Positions 5,231 to 12,806 of a stretch of DNA of 28,504 nucleotides are shown here, piece after piece. Each line of letters begins with the position of its first letter. Position 1 is the stretch's first letter. The notes under the pieces are model-generated. The model did not search any database, was not told the DNA's origin, and saw only the letters and a program-made list of their open reading frames with translations. Origin of the DNA: a virus; IMG/VR virus record IMGVR_UViG_3300020183_000362, positions 1-28,504 of that record; one strand, given 5' to 3'. Position numbers and translations under genes: made by a program.

Positions 5231-5715
5231 TTAAGAAAATTTACTTAGATATGGATGGTGTTCTTACTGATTTCGAAGGACGCTTTGCGAAAAAGTTTGG
5301 TTATCCAGCAATGTCTGTTCGTGACCGCAAGAATTTCAGTAAAGAATGGCCACAGTTTATTGCAGATAAAGAATTTGAAACTTTAGAGTGGCTTTCAGGT
5401 GGCGAAGAACTACTGAAATTCATTCGCAAACATACAGAGATTCCTGTTGAGATGCTGACTTCATCTGGTGGTCAAAAACATCACAATGAAGTTGCTCGAC
5501 AGAAAAAAGTTTGGTTAAAGAAGATGGGTATTGCATACAAACCAAATGTTGTACCAGGTCGTAAATACAAAGCAGAATATGCTGCTAAAGATGTTGTTCT
5601 AATTGATGATACGAAAGAAATTATCAACAGTTTCAATTCCGCAGGCGGCATTGGCATACACCATACAGATGTTAATATTACCGTGAAAACGCTTCAAAGT
5701 TTACTAAATAAATGA
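5227..5715 (+). CDS. HAD-superfamily phosphatase, 5'-nucleotidase-like
   Basis: A 162-residue protein with the HAD motif I at the N-terminus, LDMDGVLTDF (D8 and D10), a candidate motif II LTSS (residues 77-80), a basic segment near 93-99, and motif IV VVLIDDTKE with D127 and D128. The layout fits 5'(3')-deoxyribonucleotidase-like phosphatases. A role in nucleotide dephosphorylation during replication is plausible. It is inserted between 59 and 32, with ATGA coupling to 59, so it would be made together with replication proteins. T4 has no gene here. Substrate is not deducible. Confidence 0.75.
   Translation: MIKKIYLDMDGVLTDFEGRFAKKFGYPAMSVRDRKNFSKEWPQFIADKEFETLEWLSGGEELLKFIRKHTEIPVEMLTSSGGQKHHNEVARQKKVWLKKMGIAYKPNVVPGRKYKAEYAAKDVVLIDDTKEIINSFNSAGGIGIHHTDVNITVKTLQSLLNK
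5704..5710 (+). promoter_or_regulatory. 32: possible CTAAATA late-promoter-like box upstream of gene 32
   Basis: The 11-base word TTACTAAATAA (5701-5711) is identical to the one at 2615-2625 and overlaps the HAD gene stop. It would start a transcript carrying the repeat leader of gene 32. The match is by motif only. Confidence 0.3.
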
Positions 5716-5736
5716 TATTATGTTTTTGTGGATAAG

Positions 5737-5780
5737 TCGTTTATACATCGTTTATACATCGTTCATATATCGTTTAATAA
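5737..5780 (+). repeat. 32: 11-nt tandem repeats in the gene 32 leader (candidate operator)
   Basis: Four head-to-tail 11-mers: TCGTTTATACA (5737-5747), an exact copy (5748-5758), TCGTTCATATA (5759-5769), and the degenerate TCGTTTAATAA (5770-5780), which runs into the AAGGAG at 5779-5784. The leader is U/A-rich and has no obvious strong stem. In T4, gp32 represses its own translation by cooperative binding to an unstructured leader nucleated at a pseudoknot. This array is a good candidate for an equivalent site. It could alternatively bind a transcription factor. Confidence 0.65.
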
Positions 5781-5790
5781 GGAGTAACAT

Positions 5791-6678
5791 ATGAGTAGTT
5801 TTGCAAATCTAAAGCGTAATCGTTCTGATATCGCTAAACTTACCAAAGCAATCGAAGCAACATCACAACCCGCAGAATCTGGTGGTAAAGACGATACTCG
5901 TTTTTGGCAACCAGAAGTAGACAAGGCAGGCAACGGCATGGCAATCATTCGTTTTCTTCCTGCGCCTGCGGTTGATGGTGATGATGCATTGCCTTGGGTT
6001 CGAACATTCAGTCATGGCTTCCAAGGACCAGGTGGTTGGTTCATTGATAACTGCCTCACAACTCTGAATGAAAAATGCCCAGTCTGTGAGCATAACAATA
6101 CACTATGGAATTCTGGCATTGAAGCAAACAAAGACATTGCTCGTAAACAGAAACGCAAATTGTCTTATATCTCCAATATTCTGATTATTTCAGACCCAAG
6201 TAATCCTGCCAACGAAGGACAAATCAAACTGTTTAAGTTTGGTAAGAAAATCTTTGATAAGATTACAGAGGCAATGAATCCAGAATTTGCAGATGAAACA
6301 CCTATCAATCCCTTTGACCTTTGGGAAGGTGCAAACTTTAAGTTGAAGATTCGTAATGTTGAGGGTTATCGTAATTATGACAAATCAGAGTTTGCCGATA
6401 AGTCTGCACTCTTTGATGGTGATGATGATAAACTTGAAGACTTGTGGAAGAAAGAGTTTGGTTTGAAAGAGTTTACTGAAAAGAAACAATTCAAATCATA
6501 CGAACAACTCAAAAATCGTTTAGATAAGGTTCTTGGTTTTGAAGGCACACCTGCACCAAAAACTAAGGCAGCTGATTCTGTTTCGTCTATCAAAGAAGAT
6601 GATGTGCCTTTTGATACATCGTCTAATATTGATGATGAAGATTTGGATTATTTCAAATCACTGGCAACACAAGACTAA
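5791..6678 (+). CDS. 32: gp32 single-stranded DNA-binding protein
   Basis: 295 residues against about 301 in T4. The N-terminus has the basic LAST-type motif (LKRNRSDIAKL, residues 7-17) used for cooperative binding. The core carries the zinc ligand set H75, C88, C96 and C99 (SHGF, DNC, EKCPVC). The aromatic/basic OB-fold surface follows (IARKQKRKLSYISNILIISD; LFKFGKKIFDKI). The C-terminus is acidic (KEDDVPFD; IDDEDLDYF), the part that recruits gp59 and other partners in T4. It coats single-stranded DNA at the fork and in recombination. A strong AAGGAG precedes the ATG. It is the last gene of the plus-strand run before a strong terminator. Confidence 0.93.
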   Translation: MSSFANLKRNRSDIAKLTKAIEATSQPAESGGKDDTRFWQPEVDKAGNGMAIIRFLPAPAVDGDDALPWVRTFSHGFQGPGGWFIDNCLTTLNEKCPVCEHNNTLWNSGIEANKDIARKQKRKLSYISNILIISDPSNPANEGQIKLFKFGKKIFDKITEAMNPEFADETPINPFDLWEGANFKLKIRNVEGYRNYDKSEFADKSALFDGDDDKLEDLWKKEFGLKEFTEKKQFKSYEQLKNRLDKVLGFEGTPAPKTKAADSVSSIKEDDVPFDTSSNIDDEDLDYFKSLATQD

Positions 6679-6697
6679 AAAATCCCATGCAAGTGCG

Positions 6698-6724
6698 AAC
6701 ACCCGCTTTGGCGGGTGTTTTTTT
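6698..6724 (+). terminator. rho-independent terminator after gene 32
   Basis: AACACCCGC (6698-6706), TTTG loop, GCGGGTGTT (6711-6719), then a T run to 6724. The stem is a perfect 9 bp. The convergent minus-strand gene ends inside the same T run (stop complement at 6723-6725). On the minus strand the stem is followed by mixed bases, so it is stronger for plus-strand transcripts. Confidence 0.9.
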
Positions 6725-8675
6725 ATACTCTCATTGATGCTAATGAAGAACCAGTGTCTTGTCGTTGATACGGATTCATGTGTGTCGTTTTGACAACCTG
6801 ATTATTTGTTGTTGGTGCATTTACAATAATTGGTGTTTGTGGTTTCATCTGTTGTCTTTGACCAGATGCAACATCTGTAGATGCAGAAGAAACAGCGCTG
6901 CCAGATGCAGAACTTGTTTTTGATTCTGCTTGTGCTAATGATTCCTTTTTACCTGATGCCAAGTCCATTGGTTTGCCATCTTTACCCGCCACTAAAGTTG
7001 GCGCACCAGGATTTTCTGGATTGTCAGCAGTAGGTAATGTTCCGAGTGGTTGAACATGCCAATCTTCTCTTGGAACATTTCTTACCAGTCCAAATTTTTC
7101 TAACCAACCAGTAGGACTATCTCTTGATCCTGCTAACGCATTAAGACCACCAGCGCCTTTTGAATTAATATCAATCGCAAGGCCTTTTAAGTGAAAACTT
7201 CCTTTACCTGTTCCTAAAGGAGGCATTGGTCTTGCAACTAATTTAGCAGCAGCCGCCTCATTACCTCCAAGTTCTGCGACTTTTGCTCTGAATAATTCTG
7301 CTTGTTTCTCATTACTTCTATAGCCGGAAGTAATTAATAGTTTTTTACCTGTTTGTTCATTGAATGCAGTTGCCATGTTCACAAGGCGTTTTTCAAATTC
7401 AGGATGAATACCAGTTAAATCAACTCCAGACTGAACAGAAGCAACTGATGCAAGAGATCCTCCGCCTGTTCCTTGTGGACCTGCTGCTTTACCTACTGCG
7501 GTTGGTGGTTCGGCTGAAATTGGTTTTGGTGCTTTTGGTGCAGCTGATGGTCCTGTTGAAGAAGGAAATGCACCAGGAACAATAATTGAATCTGGCGGTG
7601 GTGCAACTTCAACTGCTTGTGCTTGTTTTTTGGCCGCATCTTCTTGACGCATCGTTTCAGTCTTAGGTGGTAAACCTAATCTTGCACGAACAATCTCATC
7701 ATCACCAGTATATCGTTTTTCTTTCTCTAACTTTTTAACACGCTCAGTTTCTTGTCTTTTCTTTTCATCTGCTTCACTCTTTAATGCTCCATCTTGTTGT
7801 CTTTGTAATTTTTTAGTTTCTGCATCAGTTTCTCCCGCTTCTAACACCGCAGGTTTCTTTATCATGTTCTTAACAAAATTTGGTACCATCCAAGCGGTGG
7901 CTTTATTACTCAATAACTTTTCTGCCCAGCCTGTCAGAGTTTCTTTAATGCTATCAATTACACCAGAAATTTTATCAATAACATTTTTTATAAATTCAAA
8001 AGTTTGAGGAAATTTTTCAGCCAACATTTGTATTTTTTCGCCAAACCAATTACTAATTTTTTCAACAAAACCTTTTATTGCATCTACAACTGGAGCAATA
8101 AGCTCTTTTGCTTTATCAATTATTGGTTGAATGGAATCTTCAAACCATTGTTTAATACTATTTGTGAATTCATCAAACTTTATTTTAATCGCATCAAATA
8201 AACTTGTTGCCCATTCTGCAAAAGTATCTTTGAAAGCAATAAACACAACACCTACGATAGCTGCAAGACCTAAATATTTTGTAAGTTTTTTTGCTATGTT
8301 GCTTTTTGAATATTGGTCTTTTAATTTGGCATATTTCTTTTTTGCTTTTTCTTTAAGTTTTTCTCCTGCTTTAGAAATCAAAGTTGGTTTTTTATCTTCG
8401 GCAGTTTCAACTTCTAATTTTTTCTCTCTCTCAGATTCTTTGAGAAAATGGGCATCCGCACCTTTTGCAGGTTTACCGCCTTCTAATTTCACAAGCGTTT
8501 GGAAATTTTGACGAGCAACATTTAAGTCACGAGCAAGACCAGGCAAAGTCATAAAGTTTTTGCCAATGACTTTCATAAGTGCATTTGGATTTTCTTTGAC
8601 TATACCTTGGGTCTTTGTAACACCAAGAACTTTGTCTTTTATAGAACCACCAAGAATTTTTGAAATATCTGCCAT
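6723..8675 (-). CDS. tail/baseplate structural protein with C-terminal M15 peptidase domain
   Basis: 650 residues. Residues 31-88 (KVIGKNFMTLPGLARDLNVA and GADAHFLKESERE) match a segment of the next gene, showing paralogy. Then come a basic region, a hydrophobic helix (LGLAAIVGVVFIAFKD, about 136-151), amphipathic tape-measure-like helices, a charged coiled region and a Pro/Ala-rich linker. Residues about 420-545 hold an M15 (VanY/D-Ala-D-Ala carboxypeptidase-like) domain: SGYRS, SFHLKGLAID with H495 and D502, and DWHVQP with H540, the usual zinc ligands. Near the C-terminus is VNAPTTNNQ, again shared with the neighbour. It likely sits in the tail and cuts peptide cross-links in peptidoglycan during DNA entry. 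Tape-measure identity is possible but unproved. Confidence 0.75.
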   Translation of the reverse strand: MADISKILGGSIKDKVLGVTKTQGIVKENPNALMKVIGKNFMTLPGLARDLNVARQNFQTLVKLEGGKPAKGADAHFLKESEREKKLEVETAEDKKPTLISKAGEKLKEKAKKKYAKLKDQYSKSNIAKKLTKYLGLAAIVGVVFIAFKDTFAEWATSLFDAIKIKFDEFTNSIKQWFEDSIQPIIDKAKELIAPVVDAIKGFVEKISNWFGEKIQMLAEKFPQTFEFIKNVIDKISGVIDSIKETLTGWAEKLLSNKATAWMVPNFVKNMIKKPAVLEAGETDAETKKLQRQQDGALKSEADEKKRQETERVKKLEKEKRYTGDDEIVRARLGLPPKTETMRQEDAAKKQAQAVEVAPPPDSIIVPGAFPSSTGPSAAPKAPKPISAEPPTAVGKAAGPQGTGGGSLASVASVQSGVDLTGIHPEFEKRLVNMATAFNEQTGKKLLITSGYRSNEKQAELFRAKVAELGGNEAAAAKLVARPMPPLGTGKGSFHLKGLAIDINSKGAGGLNALAGSRDSPTGWLEKFGLVRNVPREDWHVQPLGTLPTADNPENPGAPTLVAGKDGKPMDLASGKKESLAQAESKTSSASGSAVSSASTDVASGQRQQMKPQTPIIVNAPTTNNQVVKTTHMNPYQRQDTGSSLASMRV

Positions 8676-8676
8676 A

Positions 8677-10527
8677 CTATGTTCTGATTAATTTGGCAAA
8701 TTCTTCATTAAATACATTTGCAACTTGTGGTTTGGCCCCACCTTCTGATGCTAAAGAACTGTTTGTTGTTGGGGCGTTTACAACAGAACCAACATCAGCG
8801 GCAGATTCCATTCTCTGTGCTTCTGCAACTTGACTAGAAGCATCAGACAAAGAAGAACCAGATGAAGGTGGATCAGCACTAATTGGAGATGGTGCTGAAG
8901 GAGTTGAAGAAGAAGATGATACTGAACCTCCGGTTGCACCACCTCCTGATGAAGCAGAAGTTGCACCAGGTGCTGAAGTTGATGGAGAAGAAGAAACTGT
9001 TCCACCGCCAGATTTTTTAATGAACTCTATCTGTCTTTGAAAACCAGCATTTGCTTCTTCCATTTCCTTTCGTTCAACATCAAGTGTTTGTTTATAATCA
9101 TCTTCTAATTCTTTAACTCTGGAAGGATCATTTGCATATCGTCTTTTGAATGATGCTATATGTCTTTCAGCATCAGCTTCTCGTCTTGCGAATCTTTTCT
9201 TATTACCTTCAATGTAACCTTCTAATTGTTTAACTTTATCCGTATCAGACATTTCGGGTGCGGGAGTAGGTGCAGACTGAACGGGTGCAGGAGGTGTTGC
9301 CGGTGTAGGAGGCGCCGGCATCTCTAATGGTGTGCCAAGTGCTTTAGATGCTTCGCCTGTCAATTGTTTATTTAATTCGTAATTGCGTTGTGCTTGTTCA
9401 AGTGGTATGCCTTCTTTTGTTACTGGTTCTGGAGTGGTTTCAGTTGGCGGCGGTTCAGGATATTTTGCAGCGAACTCTTGTGCTTTTGCAAATAAACCTC
9501 CCGCATCCCCTTTTCCTACTGCACCAAATAAAGCACCAAGGTCCGCAGATTTTTCATCGGATGCGCCAGATGCTTTTGCTGCACCAGAGGCAAATTTGGC
9601 AGGATCAGGCATTGTAGGTTTAACTGAATCTGCTTTTGCAGGTGCATCGTCTTTTACATCAACTTTGCCACCAAATAAACCCTTTACAAAATCTTTAATG
9701 CCAGTAAAAATATTTGATATTGTGTCTGTGATTGGCTGAAAGAAACTACTAATAGAATCAAATAACGATTTAAGCGTATCTTCACCAAACAATCCAAAAG
9801 TCAAAAACTTTAACATTCCACCAAGACCAGAAACTATTGCTTCACTAAAACTTCCTGTCTCTTGGTACTTTTTGAAACCTGCTGTGATACCACTAAACAA
9901 GGTTCCAATAATTGCAAGTGGTAAGAAAACTTTTTTGAATACTGATATTAAATTCTTTGGACTGAAAAGTTGTTTAATGCCCTCCATAAAACCGCCACTA
10001 AACATTTTCATTATGGAATCAAGAAGACCACCTTCTTTATCTTGTGTTGGTGCAGCTGCAGCCGTTGGTGCTGCGCCACCCGCTTTCATCCTTTGTGCTT
10101 CTAATGCCCGTTCACGCTCATCTTCTTTGAGGAAGAACGCATCGGCACCACCTCTAGATTTGCCACCTTTGAGTTTAACAAGTTTTTGAACATTCTGTCG
10201 AAGAACATTCATATCTCTGGCCATGCCAGGCAATGCCATAGAATTTTTTGCAATCACTTTCAACATCACAGCAGTATCGCCAGACATTTCTGCACCACCA
10301 ACTTTTTCTGGTGCTCTTTCTTTTCCTGGTTTGGCTTTGACACCTAACTTGTTACGAATCATTGCAGAGAAAATATCATCACCGCCAAACATTGCACGAA
10401 CAATGTTTTCTTTGCCAAACTGTTTACCAATGTCTTTCATCGAACCAGAAGCCGCAGCTTTAGCTCCACCTGATAAACCTTTACCAGATTCTATTTCAGA
10501 AATATATCTACTTGCAAAATCTGCCAT
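8677..10527 (-). CDS. tail structural protein, tape-measure-like, paralogue of the M15 protein
   Basis: 616 residues. Residues 85-143 (VIAKNSMALPGMARDMNVLR and GADAFFLKEDERERALE) align with residues 31-88 of the downstream protein. A hydrophobic stretch (VFLPLAIIGTLFSGITAGF, about 205-225) and repeated amphipathic segments (FLTFGLFG, ISSFFQPITDTISNIFTGI) resemble tape-measure proteins. Next are a Pro/Ala-rich linker, a charged coiled coil (EGNKKRFARREADAERHIAS) and a Ser/Gly-rich region. The C-terminus has VVNAPTTNSS. There is no peptidase domain. The ATG overlaps the stop of the gene 26 frameshift frame (TAATG), the place a tape measure occupies after tail assembly chaperones. T4 gene 29 function is a reasonable guess only. 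Confidence 0.7.
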   Translation of the reverse strand: MADFASRYISEIESGKGLSGGAKAAASGSMKDIGKQFGKENIVRAMFGGDDIFSAMIRNKLGVKAKPGKERAPEKVGGAEMSGDTAVMLKVIAKNSMALPGMARDMNVLRQNVQKLVKLKGGKSRGGADAFFLKEDERERALEAQRMKAGGAAPTAAAAPTQDKEGGLLDSIMKMFSGGFMEGIKQLFSPKNLISVFKKVFLPLAIIGTLFSGITAGFKKYQETGSFSEAIVSGLGGMLKFLTFGLFGEDTLKSLFDSISSFFQPITDTISNIFTGIKDFVKGLFGGKVDVKDDAPAKADSVKPTMPDPAKFASGAAKASGASDEKSADLGALFGAVGKGDAGGLFAKAQEFAAKYPEPPPTETTPEPVTKEGIPLEQAQRNYELNKQLTGEASKALGTPLEMPAPPTPATPPAPVQSAPTPAPEMSDTDKVKQLEGYIEGNKKRFARREADAERHIASFKRRYANDPSRVKELEDDYKQTLDVERKEMEEANAGFQRQIEFIKKSGGGTVSSSPSTSAPGATSASSGGGATGGSVSSSSSTPSAPSPISADPPSSGSSLSDASSQVAEAQRMESAADVGSVVNAPTTNSSLASEGGAKPQVANVFNEEFAKLIRT

Positions 10528-10724
10528 TATCGTTTTCTAGTTGCCTTTTGTAGTTCAATGCGTTCTTTTTCTTCCTGCAAATACTTCACTAGCAGAGACA
10601 CATAAATGTTTCTTTCCCAAGGTATCATATTTTCCAATTCAGTCAAACTATACTTGTGATGTTGCAATAAAGCAAAGTTTGTCTCATAGTAATTCTTCAG
10701 AGTATCATAACGAAAGATTAGACG
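10527..10724 (-). CDS. gene 26 frameshift extension (no start codon; gene 51 position)
   Basis: A 65-codon frame, -1 relative to gene 26, reads from the slip site to TAA at 10529-10527. It contains NYYETNFALLQHHKYSLTEL, then MIPWERNIYVSLLVKYLQEE and a basic end KATRKR. Its upstream limit is a TGA inside gene 26. No ATG, GTG or TTG occurs before the 21st codon, so independent translation of the whole frame is unlikely. The codons make a credible helical protein, and the stop overlaps the next ATG exactly (TAATG). Translated through the frameshift it gives a gp26 fusion of about 307 residues. In T4, gene 51 occupies this slot; in lambda and P2 the analogous slot holds the T or E' extension. Confidence 0.7.
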   Translation of the reverse strand, partial: RLIFRYDTLKNYYETNFALLQHHKYSLTELENMIPWERNIYVSLLVKYLQEEKERIELQKATRKR

Positions 10725-11449
10725 AAAAAACTTTGCATGCCCTTTATCGTCATATCTTCTTCATAACTGCATTTTGGACATTTGAAATGCACATCTTTTT
10801 TCACTTCAGGCATTGTATCAAAAAACTCTTTGAATTTCTCTAAATCTTTTTGTTGAAGACTATCAACAAATTCTTCCAGTTCTTCTCTTGGTGTATCTTT
10901 TGCATAATAAATTTGTTCTTTGTCATAAATGTAATCGATACAATCAACAAGAATACGAATCATCACCTCATTTTCATTTAACTTTTCATATTTCTGAATC
11001 ATTTCAAAAGTTGGATATTTGAAGCAGATACCAAGATTCTCTGTAATTTGAATCTTGTTTTTGTGGTTTGGATTTTTTGTTGGTTCAATTTCTAATAAGT
11101 TCAAATCAAACTCAACAATACCACTACACTTGGTTTCTTCACCGTTCTCGCCTTTGATGACATTGTTGCACTTGTACCGAAGATTCACAATTTCCTCTAC
11201 AGACCTTGCACGAAGATGCATGAAAAGAAACTCTAGGTCAAAAGTAGGAAGATTGTCAATATCGATTTCATCAAGCACACAATTCTTCAACACTTGACGA
11301 ATAACACCAATCATTTCGTTTGGGTCTTCAGATTCAGATGCCATAAGAAACAATTTCTGTTCTTTGACAAGAAACGGACGAAAACGAATTGGTTTACCTG
11401 TCGAAATTAAATTGACAGTATGAATAGGAACATCTAATTTAGGTAACAT
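10718..11449 (-). CDS. 26: gp26-like baseplate hub assembly protein / tail assembly chaperone
   Basis: 243 residues against about 208 for T4 gp26. It starts MLPKLDVPIHTVNLISTGKP, then IRFRPFLVKEQKLFLMASES, the typical opening of the T4_baseplate (gp26) family in marine T4-like phages. Cysteines C94, C108, C224 and C227 (YKCNN, TKCSG, CPKC) could form a zinc ribbon. GAGGA lies five bases before the ATG. The stop comes two codons after a slippery heptamer, so a minor longer product is predicted. Its place upstream of two tape-measure-like proteins fits a chaperone that wraps the tape measure during hub and tail-tube assembly. Confidence 0.82.
   Translation of the reverse strand: MLPKLDVPIHTVNLISTGKPIRFRPFLVKEQKLFLMASESEDPNEMIGVIRQVLKNCVLDEIDIDNLPTFDLEFLFMHLRARSVEEIVNLRYKCNNVIKGENGEETKCSGIVEFDLNLLEIEPTKNPNHKNKIQITENLGICFKYPTFEMIQKYEKLNENEVMIRILVDCIDYIYDKEQIYYAKDTPREELEEFVDSLQQKDLEKFKEFFDTMPEVKKDVHFKCPKCSYEEDMTIKGMQSFFV
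10724..10730 (-). other. 26: -1 ribosomal frameshift site T TTT TTC
   Basis: On the minus strand, gene 26 ends AGT TTT TTC GTC TAA. The heptamer T TTT TTC (10730-10724) is in the correct phase for tandem -1 slippage; both tRNAs re-pair on TTT TTT. Reading then continues CGT CTA ATC into the 65-codon frame. AAAGGG lies at 10745-10740, nine bases before the heptamer, where a Shine-Dalgarno-like element stimulates -1 shifting in E. coli dnaX. I saw no clear downstream pseudoknot. Confidence 0.7.
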
Positions 11450-11468
11450 AATATCCTCGCTTTGTTAA

Positions 11469-12218
11469 TTAAAATGCACGACCAATTGGTAATGCTCTTG
11501 CTGCGACTGAACCAAAGAGTGCAGTAGCCGCTGATGCTAAATCATATCCACCATCATATACTGGTCGATATCTTTGATATGCAAATTGAATTGAAAGGCG
11601 ATGAAAACCATCTTCTCCCCAACTCAATTGTTGTGGTGCAATTCCAATAGGAAATGCATCGACAAGTTCTACTGCGAAAATTCGTTTAATAAATTCGTCA
11701 TACTGAATAATTTTGATGTTTGTCAGATACCGAGATTGTTGACCTTTTGGAAAACGAATATTGTTTGTGTCAGAAGGATGAATTGCTTCCATCCAACGGT
11801 CAAATAACTTTCTTTCGTAGAAGTCATTGGTACACAGAAAGGTTAATGTTGTATCAGTATATTGTGTTTGATAAGGCACTTTGAAAGTAGGTCCATAAAT
11901 TTTCACATCGGCAGTTGCAGTTGTTCTGCCAGGCAGTTCTGCACTTTCACATTGAAGTGCCAAATATCTTGATAGTGAAGCATTAGAAGTTCTAGAAAAT
12001 TCATCTGCTTGACCTTGTCGGCCAAATGCCGAACCAATGGCATCAGATACATCACTAAAAATAGAATTTGGAAAGTTCAATATCTTTTCGATGATTGAGT
12101 TGCCTACGAATTGATTAATATATGGTGGAATTGGAAGAATGACTTCAAACCTAGAGGGTTTTGCAAGCCCATCTTTACCACGAATATTTGATAAGAATAA
12201 ATTTGGTGAGAACGACAT
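11469..12218 (-). CDS. 54: tail-tube-fold protein, probably gp54 tail tube initiator
   Basis: 249 residues. The N-terminus GKDGLAKPSRFEVILPIP and the central LALQCESAELPGRTTATADV, then FLCTNDFYERKLFDRWMEAI and the IQYDEFIKRIFAVELVDAFP strand pattern, fit the gp19-like tail tube fold shared by T4 gp19, gp48 and gp54. The length is closer to gp54 (about 320) than to gp19 (163), and genes 26 and 48 flank it in the hub region. Role: binds gp48 on the hub and starts tube polymerisation. It directly abuts the upstream gene (stop at 12219-12221). It could instead be another tube-fold baseplate protein. Confidence 0.6.
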   Translation of the reverse strand: MSFSPNLFLSNIRGKDGLAKPSRFEVILPIPPYINQFVGNSIIEKILNFPNSIFSDVSDAIGSAFGRQGQADEFSRTSNASLSRYLALQCESAELPGRTTATADVKIYGPTFKVPYQTQYTDTTLTFLCTNDFYERKLFDRWMEAIHPSDTNNIRFPKGQQSRYLTNIKIIQYDEFIKRIFAVELVDAFPIGIAPQQLSWGEDGFHRLSIQFAYQRYRPVYDGGYDLASAATALFGSVAARALPIGRAF

Positions 12219-12794
12219 TTAGAATTTCTTTCGTGAATCTGCGTAAACTTTGCTTTCCGATGTAGTAAATTGTTGCACTGGTAAGAGTGCGGCAATATCC
12301 CATTCATCAGCAGGTATCTCTAAAAATCTAGATGTTATATGTCCATAGAGATATCTCTTGATGCATGGCATAGCTTCAAATGCTGTAGAAGCAGCAGCCA
12401 AGTATTCGTAGTTGACACGAAACTTGGTTTTTTCGTTAAATTTTTTATTGCTTAATGTATCACTTAATTTGTCTAAAAGAAGAATTCGTTGCTTTGGGTG
12501 AATGTAGTGCAAATTCAACCCTAGAAACCCGTCTGAGTATCGTTCTATTGGAATGACCAATGGGAACCTGTCGTAATATGGCAACGAATCTTTCAACTTT
12601 GGATCATAAAAAAAGAAATACATCTTACCAATAAAAGACTTATCTTTTAGGCGTTCTCTATCTCGCATCAGAGCGGTCGCAGTAGGTCTTAAATCTCCTA
12701 CTTTTGCCTGTAACCATTTTCGTGCTGATACTGTTCGAGGAGTTAAACCCTCTTTTGCAAGAGATTGTTTTAGTCTGTCGAGTAAATACGCCAT
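12219..12794 (-). CDS. conserved virion-type protein of marine T4-like phages
   Basis: 191 residues. MAYLLDRLKQSLAKEGLTPR opens a basic helical region, followed by a strongly conserved-looking core (GKMYFFFYDPKLKDSLPYYD, then RFPLVIPIERYSDGFLGLNL and HYIHPKQRILLLDKL). The end includes CIKRYLYGHITSRFLEIPAD. I recall this core as common in marine T4-like phages, next to head-completion genes. A gp2-like DNA end protector is one idea because gene 4 is adjacent, but I cannot support it by motif. A GATAAATA box lies five bases before the ATG. Likely a late structural or DNA-packaging-associated protein. Confidence 0.7.
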   Translation of the reverse strand: MAYLLDRLKQSLAKEGLTPRTVSARKWLQAKVGDLRPTATALMRDRERLKDKSFIGKMYFFFYDPKLKDSLPYYDRFPLVIPIERYSDGFLGLNLHYIHPKQRILLLDKLSDTLSNKKFNEKTKFRVNYEYLAAASTAFEAMPCIKRYLYGHITSRFLEIPADEWDIAALLPVQQFTTSESKVYADSRKKF

Positions 12795-12798
12795 TTTG

Positions 12799-12806
12799 TA
12801 TTTATC
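12799..12806 (-). promoter_or_regulatory. T4-late-like box GATAAATA
   Basis: On the minus strand GATAAATA (12806-12799) differs from the T4 late consensus only at its first base. It lies in the short gap between the gene 4 stop and the ATG at 12794, so a start would fall at or near the start codon. Confidence 0.4.

Noticed and set aside
9383-10540. Plus-strand open frames at 9383-9739, 9872-10189 and 10223-10540
   Set aside because: They lie fully antisense to the 616-residue tail protein, whose Ala/Gly/Ser-rich codons leave the opposite strand free of stops. None resembles a known protein.
10541-10843. Plus-strand open frame of 100 codons over the gene 26 end
   Set aside because: Antisense to gene 26 and its frameshift extension; the -1 frame with slippery site and TAATG junction accounts for this stretch.
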